Assembly: GCA_903928115.1 (NCBI GenBank)
Contig: CAIYPP010000147.1
Span: 1-57,982 of the forward strand
Reading direction: 5' to 3'
DNA: 57,982 nucleotides
Source: an uncultured Planctomycetota bacterium
GTDB taxonomy: Bacteria; Planctomycetota; UBA1135; GCA-002686595
In this document: positions 30,408-39,103 of the stretch, piece by piece
Position numbering within the stretch: position 1 is the first letter of the stretch
Layout of the letters: each line of letters opens with the position of its first letter
Made by a program: the position numbers and the translations under genes
Notes under the pieces: generated by a model
Databases searched by the model: none
The model's input: only the letters and a program-made list of their open reading frames with translations
What the model was told of the DNA's origin: nothing

Positions 30408-31426
30408 TGCTGCGCCTTCCGAAGTTCGAGCTGTGCACGCCGCACACGGTCGCCGAGGCCGTAAAGCTGCTCGCCGAGTGCCCCGGCGCGATGCTCGTCG
30501 CCGGCGGCACCGACCTCGTGCCCAACATGAAGCACGAGCTCTTCACGCCGCCGCGCTTGGTCTCTCTCGCGAACGTGCGCGAGCTGCGCGGCATCTGCAC
30601 GCGCGACGACGGCTCGCTCGTGATCGGCGCGATGACGTCGCTCGCGGACGTCGCCGCGAGCGACCTCGTGCGCGCGCACGCGCCCGCGCTCGCGCAGGCG
30701 TGCTCGCTGATCGCGGGACCGCAGCTGCGCACCATGGGCACGCTCGGCGGCAACGTGCTGCTCGACACGCGCTGCCAGTGGTACAACCAGACGTACTTCT
30801 GGCGACAGGCGCTCGGCTTCTGCATGAAGAAGGACGGCGAGGTCTGCCACGTCGTCAAGGGCGGCAAGAACTGCGTCGCCGCAGCCTCGAATGACAGCGC
30901 GCCCACGCTGATGACGCTCGGCGCAATGCTCGACCTCGTCGGACCGAGCGGTCCGCGCAGCGTGCCCATCGATGAGTTCTGGGTAGCGGACGGCATCTAC
31001 AACAAGCAGCTCGCCAAGGACGAGCTGCTCGTCTCGATCCGTGTCCCCAAGCCGCCCGCGGGACACCGCGGCGCCTACGGCAAGCTGCGCGACCGCGGCA
31101 GCATCGACTTCCCGCTGCTCGGAGTCGCCGTGCGCCTCGACCTCGACGCGAGCGGAGCCGTCGAGCACGTCGACATCGTCGTGACGGCCCTCGCGGCCCA
31201 GCCCAAGCGCATCACCAAGGTGCTGGAGCTCTTGCGCGGCACCCGCCCGGGCACGCCGCAGTTCGACGAGTCCGTGGCGCAAGCCGCGGCGCTCGCCCAC
31301 AAGCAGTGCAAGCCGCTCGCGAACATCCCCGGCGATGCCGATTATCGCCGAGAGATGGTGCCCGTGTACGTGAAGCGCACGCTCCACGCCGCGGCGCGCG
31401 GCGAGGGCCCCGTTCACCACGTCTGA
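30407..31426 (+). CDS. FAD subunit with extra 4Fe-4S insertion (4-hydroxybenzoyl-CoA reductase beta-like, HcrB)
   Basis: A 339-aa FAD-binding subunit. The FAD motifs AGGTDLVPNM (32-41) and TLGGNVLLDTRC (112-123) are clear. After Cys123 there is an insertion with further cysteines at 139, 147 and 156 (FCMKKDGEVCHVV, KNCVAAASNDSAP). That set matches the extra 4Fe-4S loop I know from 4-hydroxybenzoyl-CoA reductase HcrB and is absent from ordinary xanthine dehydrogenase FAD subunits. It starts one base inside the upstream stop (TGATG), with AAGGAG at good spacing. A small hairpin (31435-31452) follows the stop. Confidence 0.88.
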   Translation: MLRLPKFELCTPHTVAEAVKLLAECPGAMLVAGGTDLVPNMKHELFTPPRLVSLANVRELRGICTRDDGSLVIGAMTSLADVAASDLVRAHAPALAQACSLIAGPQLRTMGTLGGNVLLDTRCQWYNQTYFWRQALGFCMKKDGEVCHVVKGGKNCVAAASNDSAPTLMTLGAMLDLVGPSGPRSVPIDEFWVADGIYNKQLAKDELLVSIRVPKPPAGHRGAYGKLRDRGSIDFPLLGVAVRLDLDASGAVEHVDIVVTALAAQPKRITKVLELLRGTRPGTPQFDESVAQAAALAHKQCKPLANIPGDADYRREMVPVYVKRTLHAAARGEGPVHHV

Positions 31427-31504
31427 GCGCGAAAGCGAGGCTCCCCCCTCGCGATTTGGACGGTTCGTGGTTCAACTTGGGGTCACCCAAGGAGGTCCCC
31501 GACC

Positions 31505-32725
31505 ATGCGCATCCCGAGCGTTCTCGCCAGCCTCATCGCTCTCGCCACTCCGACCCTCGCGCAGAGCTTCAACTACCCGAACTTCACCTCGACGTCGGGC
31601 TTGGTGCTCAACGGCAACGCGCTCGCCACGGCGGGCATCCTGCGCGTGACCCCGGCCGCGGCGAGCCAGCGTGGCGCCGTGTGGTACTCGCAGCCGCTCT
31701 CCGTCGTGAACGGCTTCACGCTCGACATGACCTTCCAGTTCACGAGCCAAGTGAACAGCGGCGCGGACGGGCTCGCGATCCTGTTCCAGAATGACCCGCG
31801 CGCGACCGCCGCGCTCGGCAGCGCCACCGCGGGCAGCTGCATCGGCTACGCGGACAATCCGACCCAGCCCGCCAACGTCGGCATCGTCAATTCGCTGGCG
31901 CTGGAGATCGACACCTACGACGCCGGCTCGCCTTTCTTCGACGGCACCGGCGCCGACTTCAGCTGGCACACGAACGGCACCGCGCAGAACGACGCGCGCG
32001 AGAGCTACTCGATCGGGTATGCGACTCCGGCCGTCGACTTCACGAACGGCCTCGCGCACACCGTGCGCATCGAGTACGTCCCGGGCACGCTGAAAGTGAT
32101 CTACGACGGCGCGCTCCTGTTCACCACGCCCTACAGCTTCGCGACCGGCGGAACCTGGATCGGCGGCGGCAGCGTCGGCGGCTTGAACCTCATCAACGGT
32201 ACGTCCCTCTACATCGGCGTGACGGGCGCGACCGGCGGCGTGTGGGAGAACAACGACGTGCTCACGTGGAGCTTCGCGAGCACCGCCAGCGCTCCGACCT
32301 CCTACTGCACCGCGGGCACCTCGACCAACGGCTGCACACCGACGCTCTCCGCGAACGCGAACCCGAATCTCGCGCACTCGACTCCCTGCACGATCTCCGC
32401 CACGGGCGTCGAAGGTCAGAAGACCGGCGTACTGTTCTACGGGCTCGACTCGTTGATCCAACCGTGGGCGACGGGCAGCACGAGCTTCCTCTGCGTCCGC
32501 CTCCCCACCCAACGCACGCTGAGCCAGTCCTCCGGCGGCACCGTCGGCACGTGCAGCGGCACCTTCACGCTGGACTGGAACCTCTTCCAGACCACCACGC
32601 CCGGCGCCGTGGGCCAGCCTTGGATCGCGGGGGAGGTGGCGTGTGTGCAGGCGTGGTACCGCGACCCCCCGGCGCCCAAGTCCACCAACCTCTCCAACGC
32701 TTTGCGCCTCACCTATCTGCCGTAG
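31505..32725 (+). CDS. Secreted L-type-lectin-like protein with planctomycete Cys-rich C-terminal domain
   Basis: A 406-aa exported protein. A strong AAGGAGG lies 9 nt before the ATG. The signal peptide ends near TLAQS (19-21). Residues ~20-255 resemble an L-type (legume-like) lectin: FTLDMTFQFTSQVNSGADGLAILFQND, then NSLALEIDTYDAG, then HTVRIEYVPGTLKVIYDG. From about residue 265 a Cys-containing domain starts YCTAGTSTNGC and ends in QAWYRDPPAPKSTNLSNAL. The same domain type occurs in the DGR target protein at 51032. It is likely surface-exposed or released and may bind glycans. Confidence 0.78.
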   Translation: MRIPSVLASLIALATPTLAQSFNYPNFTSTSGLVLNGNALATAGILRVTPAAASQRGAVWYSQPLSVVNGFTLDMTFQFTSQVNSGADGLAILFQNDPRATAALGSATAGSCIGYADNPTQPANVGIVNSLALEIDTYDAGSPFFDGTGADFSWHTNGTAQNDARESYSIGYATPAVDFTNGLAHTVRIEYVPGTLKVIYDGALLFTTPYSFATGGTWIGGGSVGGLNLINGTSLYIGVTGATGGVWENNDVLTWSFASTASAPTSYCTAGTSTNGCTPTLSANANPNLAHSTPCTISATGVEGQKTGVLFYGLDSLIQPWATGSTSFLCVRLPTQRTLSQSSGGTVGTCSGTFTLDWNLFQTTTPGAVGQPWIAGEVACVQAWYRDPPAPKSTNLSNALRLTYLP

Positions 32726-32788
32726 AACAACGGCCGGTCGCGGTACCTCTCAGCCGCGCCTCGCTGCGCTCGGCTTGGGGGATCCCCT

Positions 32789-32822
32789 GCCGGACAGTCC
32801 ACCGGAATGTCCGGCTTCGTTT
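32789..32822 (+). terminator. Terminator of the lectin gene
   Basis: GCCGGACA (32789-32796) pairs with TGTCCGGC (32808-32815). An inner TCC/GGA pairing lies around a 3-nt loop, and TTCGTTT follows. It lies between two convergent genes and reads correctly for the plus-strand lectin gene. Confidence 0.7.
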
Positions 32823-32847
32823 CGGCCGCGAGCTGCAACGAGAGCGC

Positions 32848-35007
32848 TCAGCGCTTCTCCCACTGCAGGTTGCGGCTGTGTGCCGTGACGTCCCAGGGCG
32901 CGGGCTCGCCGCCGAGGTAGGTGTGGAAGAAGTCGAGGTGAGCGTTGTAGTAGAACGCCATCTCGTGCCACGCGGGCCAGTGACCGGCGTTGGGCAGCAC
33001 GACGAGACGCGCGGGGACGCCGCGCTTCTTCAGCGCGGTGTAGTACTGCAGGCTCTGCGTGTACGGCACGCGGTAGTCGAGCTCTCCCGCGACTACGAGC
33101 GCCGGAGTCCTGAAGTTCTTCACGAAGTTCGAGGGCGACCAGCGCTCGTAGAGCTCGCTCGTCCACGGCGTGCCGAGCAGGTCGTGCTCGGGGAACCACA
33201 GCTCCTCGGTCGCGCCGTAGAACGAGCGCAGGTCGTAGAGGCCCATCATCGCGGCGTTGCACTTGAAGCGGTCGGTGTGGCCCTGCATCCACATCGCCAT
33301 GTAGCCGCCGTAGCTCCAACCCATGACGCCCATGCGCGTCGAGTCGACGAACGGCAAGCGCTCGAGCTGGTCGCACACGGCCATCAGATCGTCGTAGGGA
33401 CGACCGCCCCACTCGCCCGTGATCGCGTCGGTGAAGTCCTGCCCGTAGCCGGTCGAGCCCGCGGGATTGCAGAAGGCGACGATGTAGCCCTTGCCCGGAT
33501 AGACCTGCCAGTCGCCGCGGAAGGCGTCGGTCCACTGCGACTGCGGGCCGCCGTGGACGTTGAGGATCAAGGGATAGCGCTTCGACGGATCGAAGCCGTG
33601 GGGCGTGACGACGAACGTGTGCACCTTGCGCCCCTCCGCGCCGTCGAGCCACAGTTCCTGCGCGGGGCGGATGTCGACTTCGTTCGCGACGTTGTCGTTG
33701 AACGAGGTGAGACGCTGCGGCGCATCCTTGCGCGCGACGAAGAGCTCCGTCGGCTCGCCCACCGAGCGCTGTGCGTAGACGAGCTCGCCCGTCGAGGTGA
33801 GCTCGAACCCAGCGATGAAGCCGTGCCGCAGCACGAGGCTCGGCTCGCCGCCCTCGAGGCCGATGCGATAGAGCGGATTGCGGCCGTGGTGCTCGGCTTG
33901 GAACACGAGCTCCGCCGAGTCCGTGGTCCAGCGCATGTCCTCGACCATGTTGTCGAATCCGCCGCGCGCGGTGAGATAACGCACCGTGCCGCTCGCGCGT
34001 TCGTACAGCGCGAGGCGCTTCAAGTCGCTCTCGTAGCCGGGCGTCTCCTGACTTTGGAACGCGATCCACTTGCCGTCCGGCGAGTAGAGCGGTCCGCCGT
34101 CCCAGCCGCGGTTCGAAGCCGTGATGTTGCGCGCGGGCGCGCTGCCGTCGATGGGCACGGTCCACAGGTCGCTGTTCGTCGAGCTCGCCTGCTCGCGGTC
34201 GTGGTTCGAGACGAAGCACACCTCCTTGCCGTCGGGCGACCACGCAAAGCCGCGACCTCCGAGGGAGAAAGCCGGCGCATCGAACTCGCCCGGCGTGAGG
34301 TCGCGCACGAGCGCCCCGCTCGCAGCATCGACGAGTGCGAGGTGCGTGCGCTTGCCTTGGTGCCAGCTCGTCCAATGGCGATAGAGCAGCTCGTCCGCCA
34401 TCCGCACCTGCAGCTTGCCTTCGAGACCGGTCGCGATGCGTGAGTTGCAGGCTTCGTCGAGCCCGCACTCGGGCCACAGCTCGACCGTCACCGCGAGGTG
34501 CCTGCCATCGGGCGACCACGCGAAGCCGCCGAGGCCGAGGCTCGTCTTCGTGAGTTGGCGCGGCTCGCCGCCGTCGATCGGCATCGTCCAGACCTGCGCG
34601 GAACCGCTGCGCGTCGAGAGGAACGCGACGCTGCGTCCATCCGGAGTGAACTGCGGCTCGCTGTCGTTGTTGCGACCCGCCGTGAGCTGGCGCAGGTTGC
34701 TGCCGTCGAGCCCCACGGACCACAGCTCGGACCAGCTCTTGCCCGCCTGCAGGTCGTAGCGGCGCACGCCGAACACCGCGAGCTTTCCGTCGGGCGAGAC
34801 GCTCGGCGCCCCCACCGTGGCGCAGCGATAGAAGTCGACGATCTCGAAGGCCCGCTTCGCGGCCGCACCGGGCTCGTCGGCCCATCTCGCCGCTCCGAGC
34901 ACAACATCGTCCGCTCCCGTCGCGGTGCATCCGCAGAGCGCCAGCGCCCCCGTCGCCAGCCAACCCGCCAGACCACTCGCCCGCGCCGCCACTCGTTCGA
35001 TTGCCAT
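32848..35007 (-). CDS. S9-family prolyl oligopeptidase / dipeptidyl peptidase lipoprotein
   Basis: A 719-aa serine peptidase. I start at the Met of MAIERVAARA, which gives a hydrophobic signal ending in a lipobox-like LCGC. Several WD40-like PD repeats form the N-terminal beta-propeller (SVSPDGKLAVFG, FTPDGRSVAFLS, WSPDGKEVCFVS, YSPDGKWIAFQS). The C-terminal alpha/beta hydrolase domain has the nucleophile GWSYGGYM, the Asp in AGELDYRVPY and the His in NAGHWPAW. It should clip oligopeptides outside the cytoplasm. It is convergent with the lectin gene and divergent from the gene at 35489. Confidence 0.92.
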   Translation of the reverse strand: MAIERVAARASGLAGWLATGALALCGCTATGADDVVLGAARWADEPGAAAKRAFEIVDFYRCATVGAPSVSPDGKLAVFGVRRYDLQAGKSWSELWSVGLDGSNLRQLTAGRNNDSEPQFTPDGRSVAFLSTRSGSAQVWTMPIDGGEPRQLTKTSLGLGGFAWSPDGRHLAVTVELWPECGLDEACNSRIATGLEGKLQVRMADELLYRHWTSWHQGKRTHLALVDAASGALVRDLTPGEFDAPAFSLGGRGFAWSPDGKEVCFVSNHDREQASSTNSDLWTVPIDGSAPARNITASNRGWDGGPLYSPDGKWIAFQSQETPGYESDLKRLALYERASGTVRYLTARGGFDNMVEDMRWTTDSAELVFQAEHHGRNPLYRIGLEGGEPSLVLRHGFIAGFELTSTGELVYAQRSVGEPTELFVARKDAPQRLTSFNDNVANEVDIRPAQELWLDGAEGRKVHTFVVTPHGFDPSKRYPLILNVHGGPQSQWTDAFRGDWQVYPGKGYIVAFCNPAGSTGYGQDFTDAITGEWGGRPYDDLMAVCDQLERLPFVDSTRMGVMGWSYGGYMAMWMQGHTDRFKCNAAMMGLYDLRSFYGATEELWFPEHDLLGTPWTSELYERWSPSNFVKNFRTPALVVAGELDYRVPYTQSLQYYTALKKRGVPARLVVLPNAGHWPAWHEMAFYYNAHLDFFHTYLGGEPAPWDVTAHSRNLQWEKR

Positions 35008-35349
35008 CGTGACTGGGAGCCTACGCGCACCCTTCGCCCCCCGCCACATCGGACGCACCGCCCACGACAGGCTCCCGCGCCATTTCGTCCGCACCTGAAT
35101 CCGAGGTTGGAGCGCCCGGCGCGCGACCCTCGCTCCGCGGCGAGCATCCGCATCAAGTCCGGCCCCCCCATGAACGAGGCGGCCCCAAGGGAAGTTCCCG
35201 CTCTGCGAAAAAACTTCCTGCACCGCAGCGCAGCACAGCGGCCGACGCATGACCACTTTGCAACCTCCTATCCCGGGTTGCAGTGGCATTCCCGCATGCG
35301 CGCGGGCCCTTCGCCCGAGTCACGCACAAAAAAAACAGAAGCTTTTTCA
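35008..35349. other. Intergenic region between divergent genes, no gene seen
   Basis: The stretch upstream of the S9 peptidase start contains no convincing coding region. A 5-1-5 palindrome GGGAAGTTCCC lies at 35189-35199, and GGAAGTT (35190-35196) also pairs with AACTTCC at 35212-35218. An A-run and T-run (about 35329-35347) form an AT-rich spot, unusual here, and are plausible promoter material for the divergent genes. Confidence 0.4.
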
Positions 35350-35428
35350 TCTCAGTCGTTGCGCAGGGCGTCGCCATAGATTGCAATTTCCTATGTCGAC
35401 TGAGACGGCCTTTCCCGCGGGAGGTCTC
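35350..35428 (+). ncRNA. Candidate structured leader RNA with competing helices
   Basis: Helix P1 pairs TCTCAGTCG (35350-35358) with CGACTGAGA (35397-35405), 9 bp. Inside it CATAG (35375-35379) pairs with CTATG (35391-35395), and GCG/CGC (35361-35374) can form a third arm. A downstream hairpin uses GAGAC (35402-35406) with GTCTC (35424-35428), which overlaps the 3' strand of P1, so the two folds exclude each other as in a riboswitch. It precedes the secreted protein at 35489. I recognise no known class. Confidence 0.4.
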
Positions 35429-35437
35429 GGGCGGCGC

Positions 35438-35460
35438 CGGACTGGCAAGTTGCCAGTCCG
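35438..35460 (+). promoter_or_regulatory. 23-nt palindrome upstream of the gene at 35489
   Basis: Two 11-nt arms with a single central base (CGGACTGGCAA, g, TTGCCAGTCCG) form a perfect palindrome about 28 nt before the ATG. As RNA it would be a 10-bp hairpin with a 3-nt loop. As DNA it could be an operator. No T-tract follows, so it is not a standard terminator. Confidence 0.45.
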
Positions 35461-35488
35461 CCTCCCCCCCCAAAGCAAAAGCCAACCT

Positions 35489-36751
35489 ATGCAGATCTCC
35501 GCTATGCAACCGCACGTCCTCCGCTCTGCTCTGCTCCACTCCACGATCCTGCTCGGCGGTCTCGCCGCGCCCGCCTGGGCCCAGAGCGCAACACTCGCCG
35601 ATGGCCGCGTGCTCACGATCAAGCAGCCGCTCGAGCTCTTCATCACCGAAGGACCGATCTGGGACATCAACACCGCGGCCCGCACGGTCACGGTGACCGG
35701 CAAGACCGTCACGATCCCGGCCACCGTCAATGGTGCGGAGTTCCGCATCGGGGGCACGGCCGTGACGGACGCCAACGGCCAGACGGTCGACGCCATCGGC
35801 GCCCACAACTTCGATCGACTCCTCGATGAAAACGCCGTCGGCCGCGATGTGACGCCGCTTCAGAGCGGCGCGGTCCGCTCGCTGTTCTCGACCATGGAGA
35901 ACCTGCGGCAGGACGCGCTGCGTCCGACCACACGCAACGCTGCGATACAGCAGGTGATGCAGGCGAACTACTTCGCCACGGCGCGCGACCTGATTCCCCT
36001 GCACCCGACCGTCCTCGCGCCCACTTTTGGTTCGGTGGTCGGATTGCTCGGGGAAGAGAGCACCGGCTGGGTCTACCCGGCGACGAGCGGCGGCACGTTC
36101 AAGTCCGCGGGCCACGTGTACTTGGACGCGGCGGGCAACTCGTTCCTCATCCCCGATGACGAAGCGGGAATCGAACTCGCGGAGAACGTCGCCGGCGGCT
36201 TCGTGACCTCGGTTCACCCCGGGGGCAACGGCGTTCCGCCCTCGTTCACGATGGGCAACCTGCTCGTCGTGTACAATCAAGACCCGCGCTTCCCCGCGAG
36301 CACCCTCGGCCTGGTGGGCTCCGAGATTCCGCGCAATATCTTCCTGCAGCAGGCCGTCGGCCAGGAAATCACCGTCGTGGGCTACATGGTGAGCGAGCAC
36401 GTGCTGTTCGCCAACGAAGTGGAAACCACGCTCGTCGACCCGACGGCGCCCATCGCCGTCGTGCCGCAACAGTGGCTCTTCAAGAACTCTGGCAACGAAA
36501 TCCGCATCCGCGGCATCGTCGACCGTCCGCAGGGCATCGCGCTCTCCGCGCGCATCCTGAACCAGACCTTCCCGATCACGCTGGTCGCCGACCCGCTCAC
36601 CGGTGGTGCGACGTTCGACTTCCGCAGCAAGGGCCAGCTCAACGTGGCCCTCGTGACGCAGGTCACCCTCGAAGCCCGCTACGTCGGTGCGCCGGTGGGC
36701 ACGCCGCTCGCGTTCCAGCAGACGTACCTGCGCTCGGTCGTCGCTCCGTGA
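35489..36751 (+). CDS. Secreted hypothetical protein, beta-rich
   Basis: A 420-aa exported protein with no family I can name. The start at MQISAMQPHV (or the Met five residues on) yields a signal peptide ending AAPAWAQS. The first mature segment (TVTGKTVTIPATVNGAEFRIGG) looks like a small OB-like beta domain, and VVGYMVSEHVLFANEVE later resembles a second copy. The C-terminus is beta-stranded. No ribosome site is clear before either Met. The unusually elaborate upstream region (structured leader and palindrome) suggests regulated expression. A 12-bp hairpin follows the stop. Confidence 0.6.
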   Translation: MQISAMQPHVLRSALLHSTILLGGLAAPAWAQSATLADGRVLTIKQPLELFITEGPIWDINTAARTVTVTGKTVTIPATVNGAEFRIGGTAVTDANGQTVDAIGAHNFDRLLDENAVGRDVTPLQSGAVRSLFSTMENLRQDALRPTTRNAAIQQVMQANYFATARDLIPLHPTVLAPTFGSVVGLLGEESTGWVYPATSGGTFKSAGHVYLDAAGNSFLIPDDEAGIELAENVAGGFVTSVHPGGNGVPPSFTMGNLLVVYNQDPRFPASTLGLVGSEIPRNIFLQQAVGQEITVVGYMVSEHVLFANEVETTLVDPTAPIAVVPQQWLFKNSGNEIRIRGIVDRPQGIALSARILNQTFPITLVADPLTGGATFDFRSKGQLNVALVTQVTLEARYVGAPVGTPLAFQQTYLRSVVAP

Positions 36752-36779
36752 GCAAGCGACTCGCCTAGTTTCCTCTCCC

Positions 36780-36813
36780 GAGGGCGGCTCCCGCGCGCAG
36801 CGGAGCCGCCCTC
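36780..36813 (+). terminator. Strong hairpin after the secreted protein gene
   Basis: GAGGGCGGCTCC (36780-36791) pairs perfectly with GGAGCCGCCCTC (36802-36813), a 12-bp stem with a 10-nt loop, 29 nt past the stop. Only a short TTT follows some bases later. It probably separates this gene from the DUF1592 gene. Confidence 0.65.
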
Positions 36814-36832
36814 CGCCACTTTCCGGTCGAGG

Positions 36833-39103
36833 GTGGCCTACACTGGAGTGCGCTTGAACGCACTCCTCGTACTCGCGACCTGCCTCGCAGGCCTCTGCCC
36901 CACTGCTTCCGCACAGGCCAAAGACACCCCTCTCGCGGAGCTCTTGGTCGCGAGCTGCGTCGAGTGCCACTCCGGCGAGGACGCGGAGGGAGAGACGCGC
37001 TTCGACGAGCTCCTGCGTGGCGAGCGCTCTCTCGGGGACCTCGCGCTGCTGCGCTCCATCTCGGCGGAGTTGCGTTCCAAGCGAATGCCGCCGCGCAAGG
37101 CCAAGCGGCCCGAGCCCGCGCAGGTCGACGCTGCGCTGCGCTGGATCGACGCGGAGCTCGCCAAGGCGAGTGACCCGGGGCGCCCCACGTTGCGTCGACT
37201 CAACCGTCGCGAGTACCAGAACAGCGTGGCCGACCTGTGCGGCGTGCGCTTCGAGACGGACGAGTGGTTCCCGCCCGACGAGGTGGGCTACGGCTTCGAC
37301 TCGATTGGAGACGTCCTGTCGATGCCCGACGTCCTGCTCGAGAAGTACGTCGTCGCCGCGGAGCGCATCGCCGCGCGCGCGATCCTCGTCGCCGACGCGG
37401 ACAACCCCTACGCGGTGCGCATCCCCGACGAGCGCGTCGTCCATACGGAGAAGTTCACGACGCACGACGGCGCGTGGTCGCTCTACAGCTACGGCTTCGT
37501 CGGCGTCGACCACGAGTTCGAACGCGACGGCGAGTACGTGCTCCGCGTGCGCGCGTGGGCCTCACAGGCGGGCCCCGACCCGGCGCGCGTCGAGCTCAAG
37601 CTCGGTGCGACTTCGCTCGGGCGGCTCGACGTCACGGCCGGGCGCGGCGCTTCGCAGACCTACGAAGTGCGCGCGACGATTCCAGCGGGAAAGCAGCGCT
37701 TTTCGGCCTGGTTCGTCAACGACTTCTACAACCCCGACGAGCCCGACAAGAAGAAGCGCGACCGCAACCTCTACGTCGAGTGGCTGGAAATCGCGGGGCC
37801 CGTCGGCTGGACGCCGGAGACCGACTTTCAGCGCCAGCTCTTCTCCGGTGAGAAGCCCCGCAACGCGCGCGAAGCAGTCGAGCACCTCGCCGAGCGTGCA
37901 TGGCGCCGCCCCGTCACCGCGAGCGAAGTCGATCGGTTGATGCAGCTCGCGCCACGCGGCGCCAAGCACGATCGCATCACCCGCGACGCGCTCGTCGGCA
38001 TCCTCGCTTCGCCGAACTTCGTGTTCCGCGTCGAGCGCGATCCGAGCGACGCGCACGCCGGCGCGGTGCGCGACCTCAACGGCTACGAGCTCGCCACACG
38101 ACTCTCCTATTTTCTTTGGAGCACGCTGCCCGACGAGACGCTCCAGAAGACGGCCGTCCAGGACCGTCTACTCGAAGACAACGTGCTCACGGCACAGGTC
38201 ACGCGCATGCTGCGTGACGCACGCTCGAGCGAACTCGTGCGGAACTTTGCCGGACAGTGGCTGCAGCTTCGCGCGCTCGACCGCATCGCACCGGACGCCG
38301 CACGCTTCCCGCAGTTCGACGCGAAGCTCCGCGCCGCGATGCGCGCCGAGACCGAGCTGCTCTTCGAGGCGGTCTTGCGTGAGAATCGACCGGCGCGCGA
38401 GCTGCTCGACCCAGACTTCACGTTCCTCGACGCAACGCTCGCTGCGCACTACGGCGTCGAAGGCGTGACGGCAGAGCACATGCAGCGCGTTCCGCTCGAC
38501 GAGAGCGCGCGGGCGACGCGCGGTGGCCTCTTGCAACAGGCGAGCGTGCTGACGGTGACGAGCAACCCGACGCGCACGTCGCCCGTGAAACGCGGCAAGT
38601 GGATCTTGGAGACCGTGCTCGGCACGCCGCCGCTCGCGCCGCAGCCGGGCGTGGACTCACTCGAAGAGACGCCGCAGGCCGTCGCCGCCGCCAGCTTGCG
38701 GGAACGGCTCTCGCAGCACCGTGCGAAGCCCGAGTGCGCGGTCTGCCACGACCAGCTCGACGGGCTGGGCTTCGCGCTGGAGAACTTCGACCCGATCGGT
38801 CGCTGGCGCACCGACGCCGATGGATTCCCTGTCGATGCGAGTGCGGAGCTGGCCGATGGGACGCGCGTCGATGGATCCGCGCAGCTGGAGAAGAAGCTCG
38901 CAGCCGACCCCGCGTTCGTGCGCTGCCTGCTCGAGAAGCTCGCGATCTACGCCATCGGACGCGGAATGCGGCCCGTGGACGCTCCGGCGCTCGACGCGCT
39001 CGCCGCGAGCTTCACGGGACGCGACCCCACGCTCGCGGAACTCGTGCTCGCCGTCGTGCGCATGGACGCCTTCCGTCGTACTGTGGTCGCGGAGAAGCCA
39101 TGA
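36833..39103 (+). CDS. DUF1587/DUF1592/DUF1588/DUF1585 planctomycete c-type cytochrome protein
   Basis: A 756-aa exported protein of the large planctomycete-expanded family. The start is a GTG at 36833. A GTG five codons later also gives a signal peptide (LLVLATCLAGLCPTASA). A haem-binding CVECH (CxxCH) lies near residue 42 in the PSCyt1-like segment. DUF1587 follows (RRLNRREYQNSVADL), then a carbohydrate-binding-like beta region. Next come DUF1592 (ATRLSYFLWSTLPDE), DUF1588 (RGGLLQQASVLTVTSNPTRTSPV) and DUF1585 near the end. CAVCHDQLDGLGFALENFD holds a second CxxCH. Function is unknown. The ATGA overlap couples it to the DUF1552 gene. Confidence 0.9.
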   Translation: MAYTGVRLNALLVLATCLAGLCPTASAQAKDTPLAELLVASCVECHSGEDAEGETRFDELLRGERSLGDLALLRSISAELRSKRMPPRKAKRPEPAQVDAALRWIDAELAKASDPGRPTLRRLNRREYQNSVADLCGVRFETDEWFPPDEVGYGFDSIGDVLSMPDVLLEKYVVAAERIAARAILVADADNPYAVRIPDERVVHTEKFTTHDGAWSLYSYGFVGVDHEFERDGEYVLRVRAWASQAGPDPARVELKLGATSLGRLDVTAGRGASQTYEVRATIPAGKQRFSAWFVNDFYNPDEPDKKKRDRNLYVEWLEIAGPVGWTPETDFQRQLFSGEKPRNAREAVEHLAERAWRRPVTASEVDRLMQLAPRGAKHDRITRDALVGILASPNFVFRVERDPSDAHAGAVRDLNGYELATRLSYFLWSTLPDETLQKTAVQDRLLEDNVLTAQVTRMLRDARSSELVRNFAGQWLQLRALDRIAPDAARFPQFDAKLRAAMRAETELLFEAVLRENRPARELLDPDFTFLDATLAAHYGVEGVTAEHMQRVPLDESARATRGGLLQQASVLTVTSNPTRTSPVKRGKWILETVLGTPPLAPQPGVDSLEETPQAVAAASLRERLSQHRAKPECAVCHDQLDGLGFALENFDPIGRWRTDADGFPVDASAELADGTRVDGSAQLEKKLAADPAFVRCLLEKLAIYAIGRGMRPVDAPALDALAASFTGRDPTLAELVLAVVRMDAFRRTVVAEKP

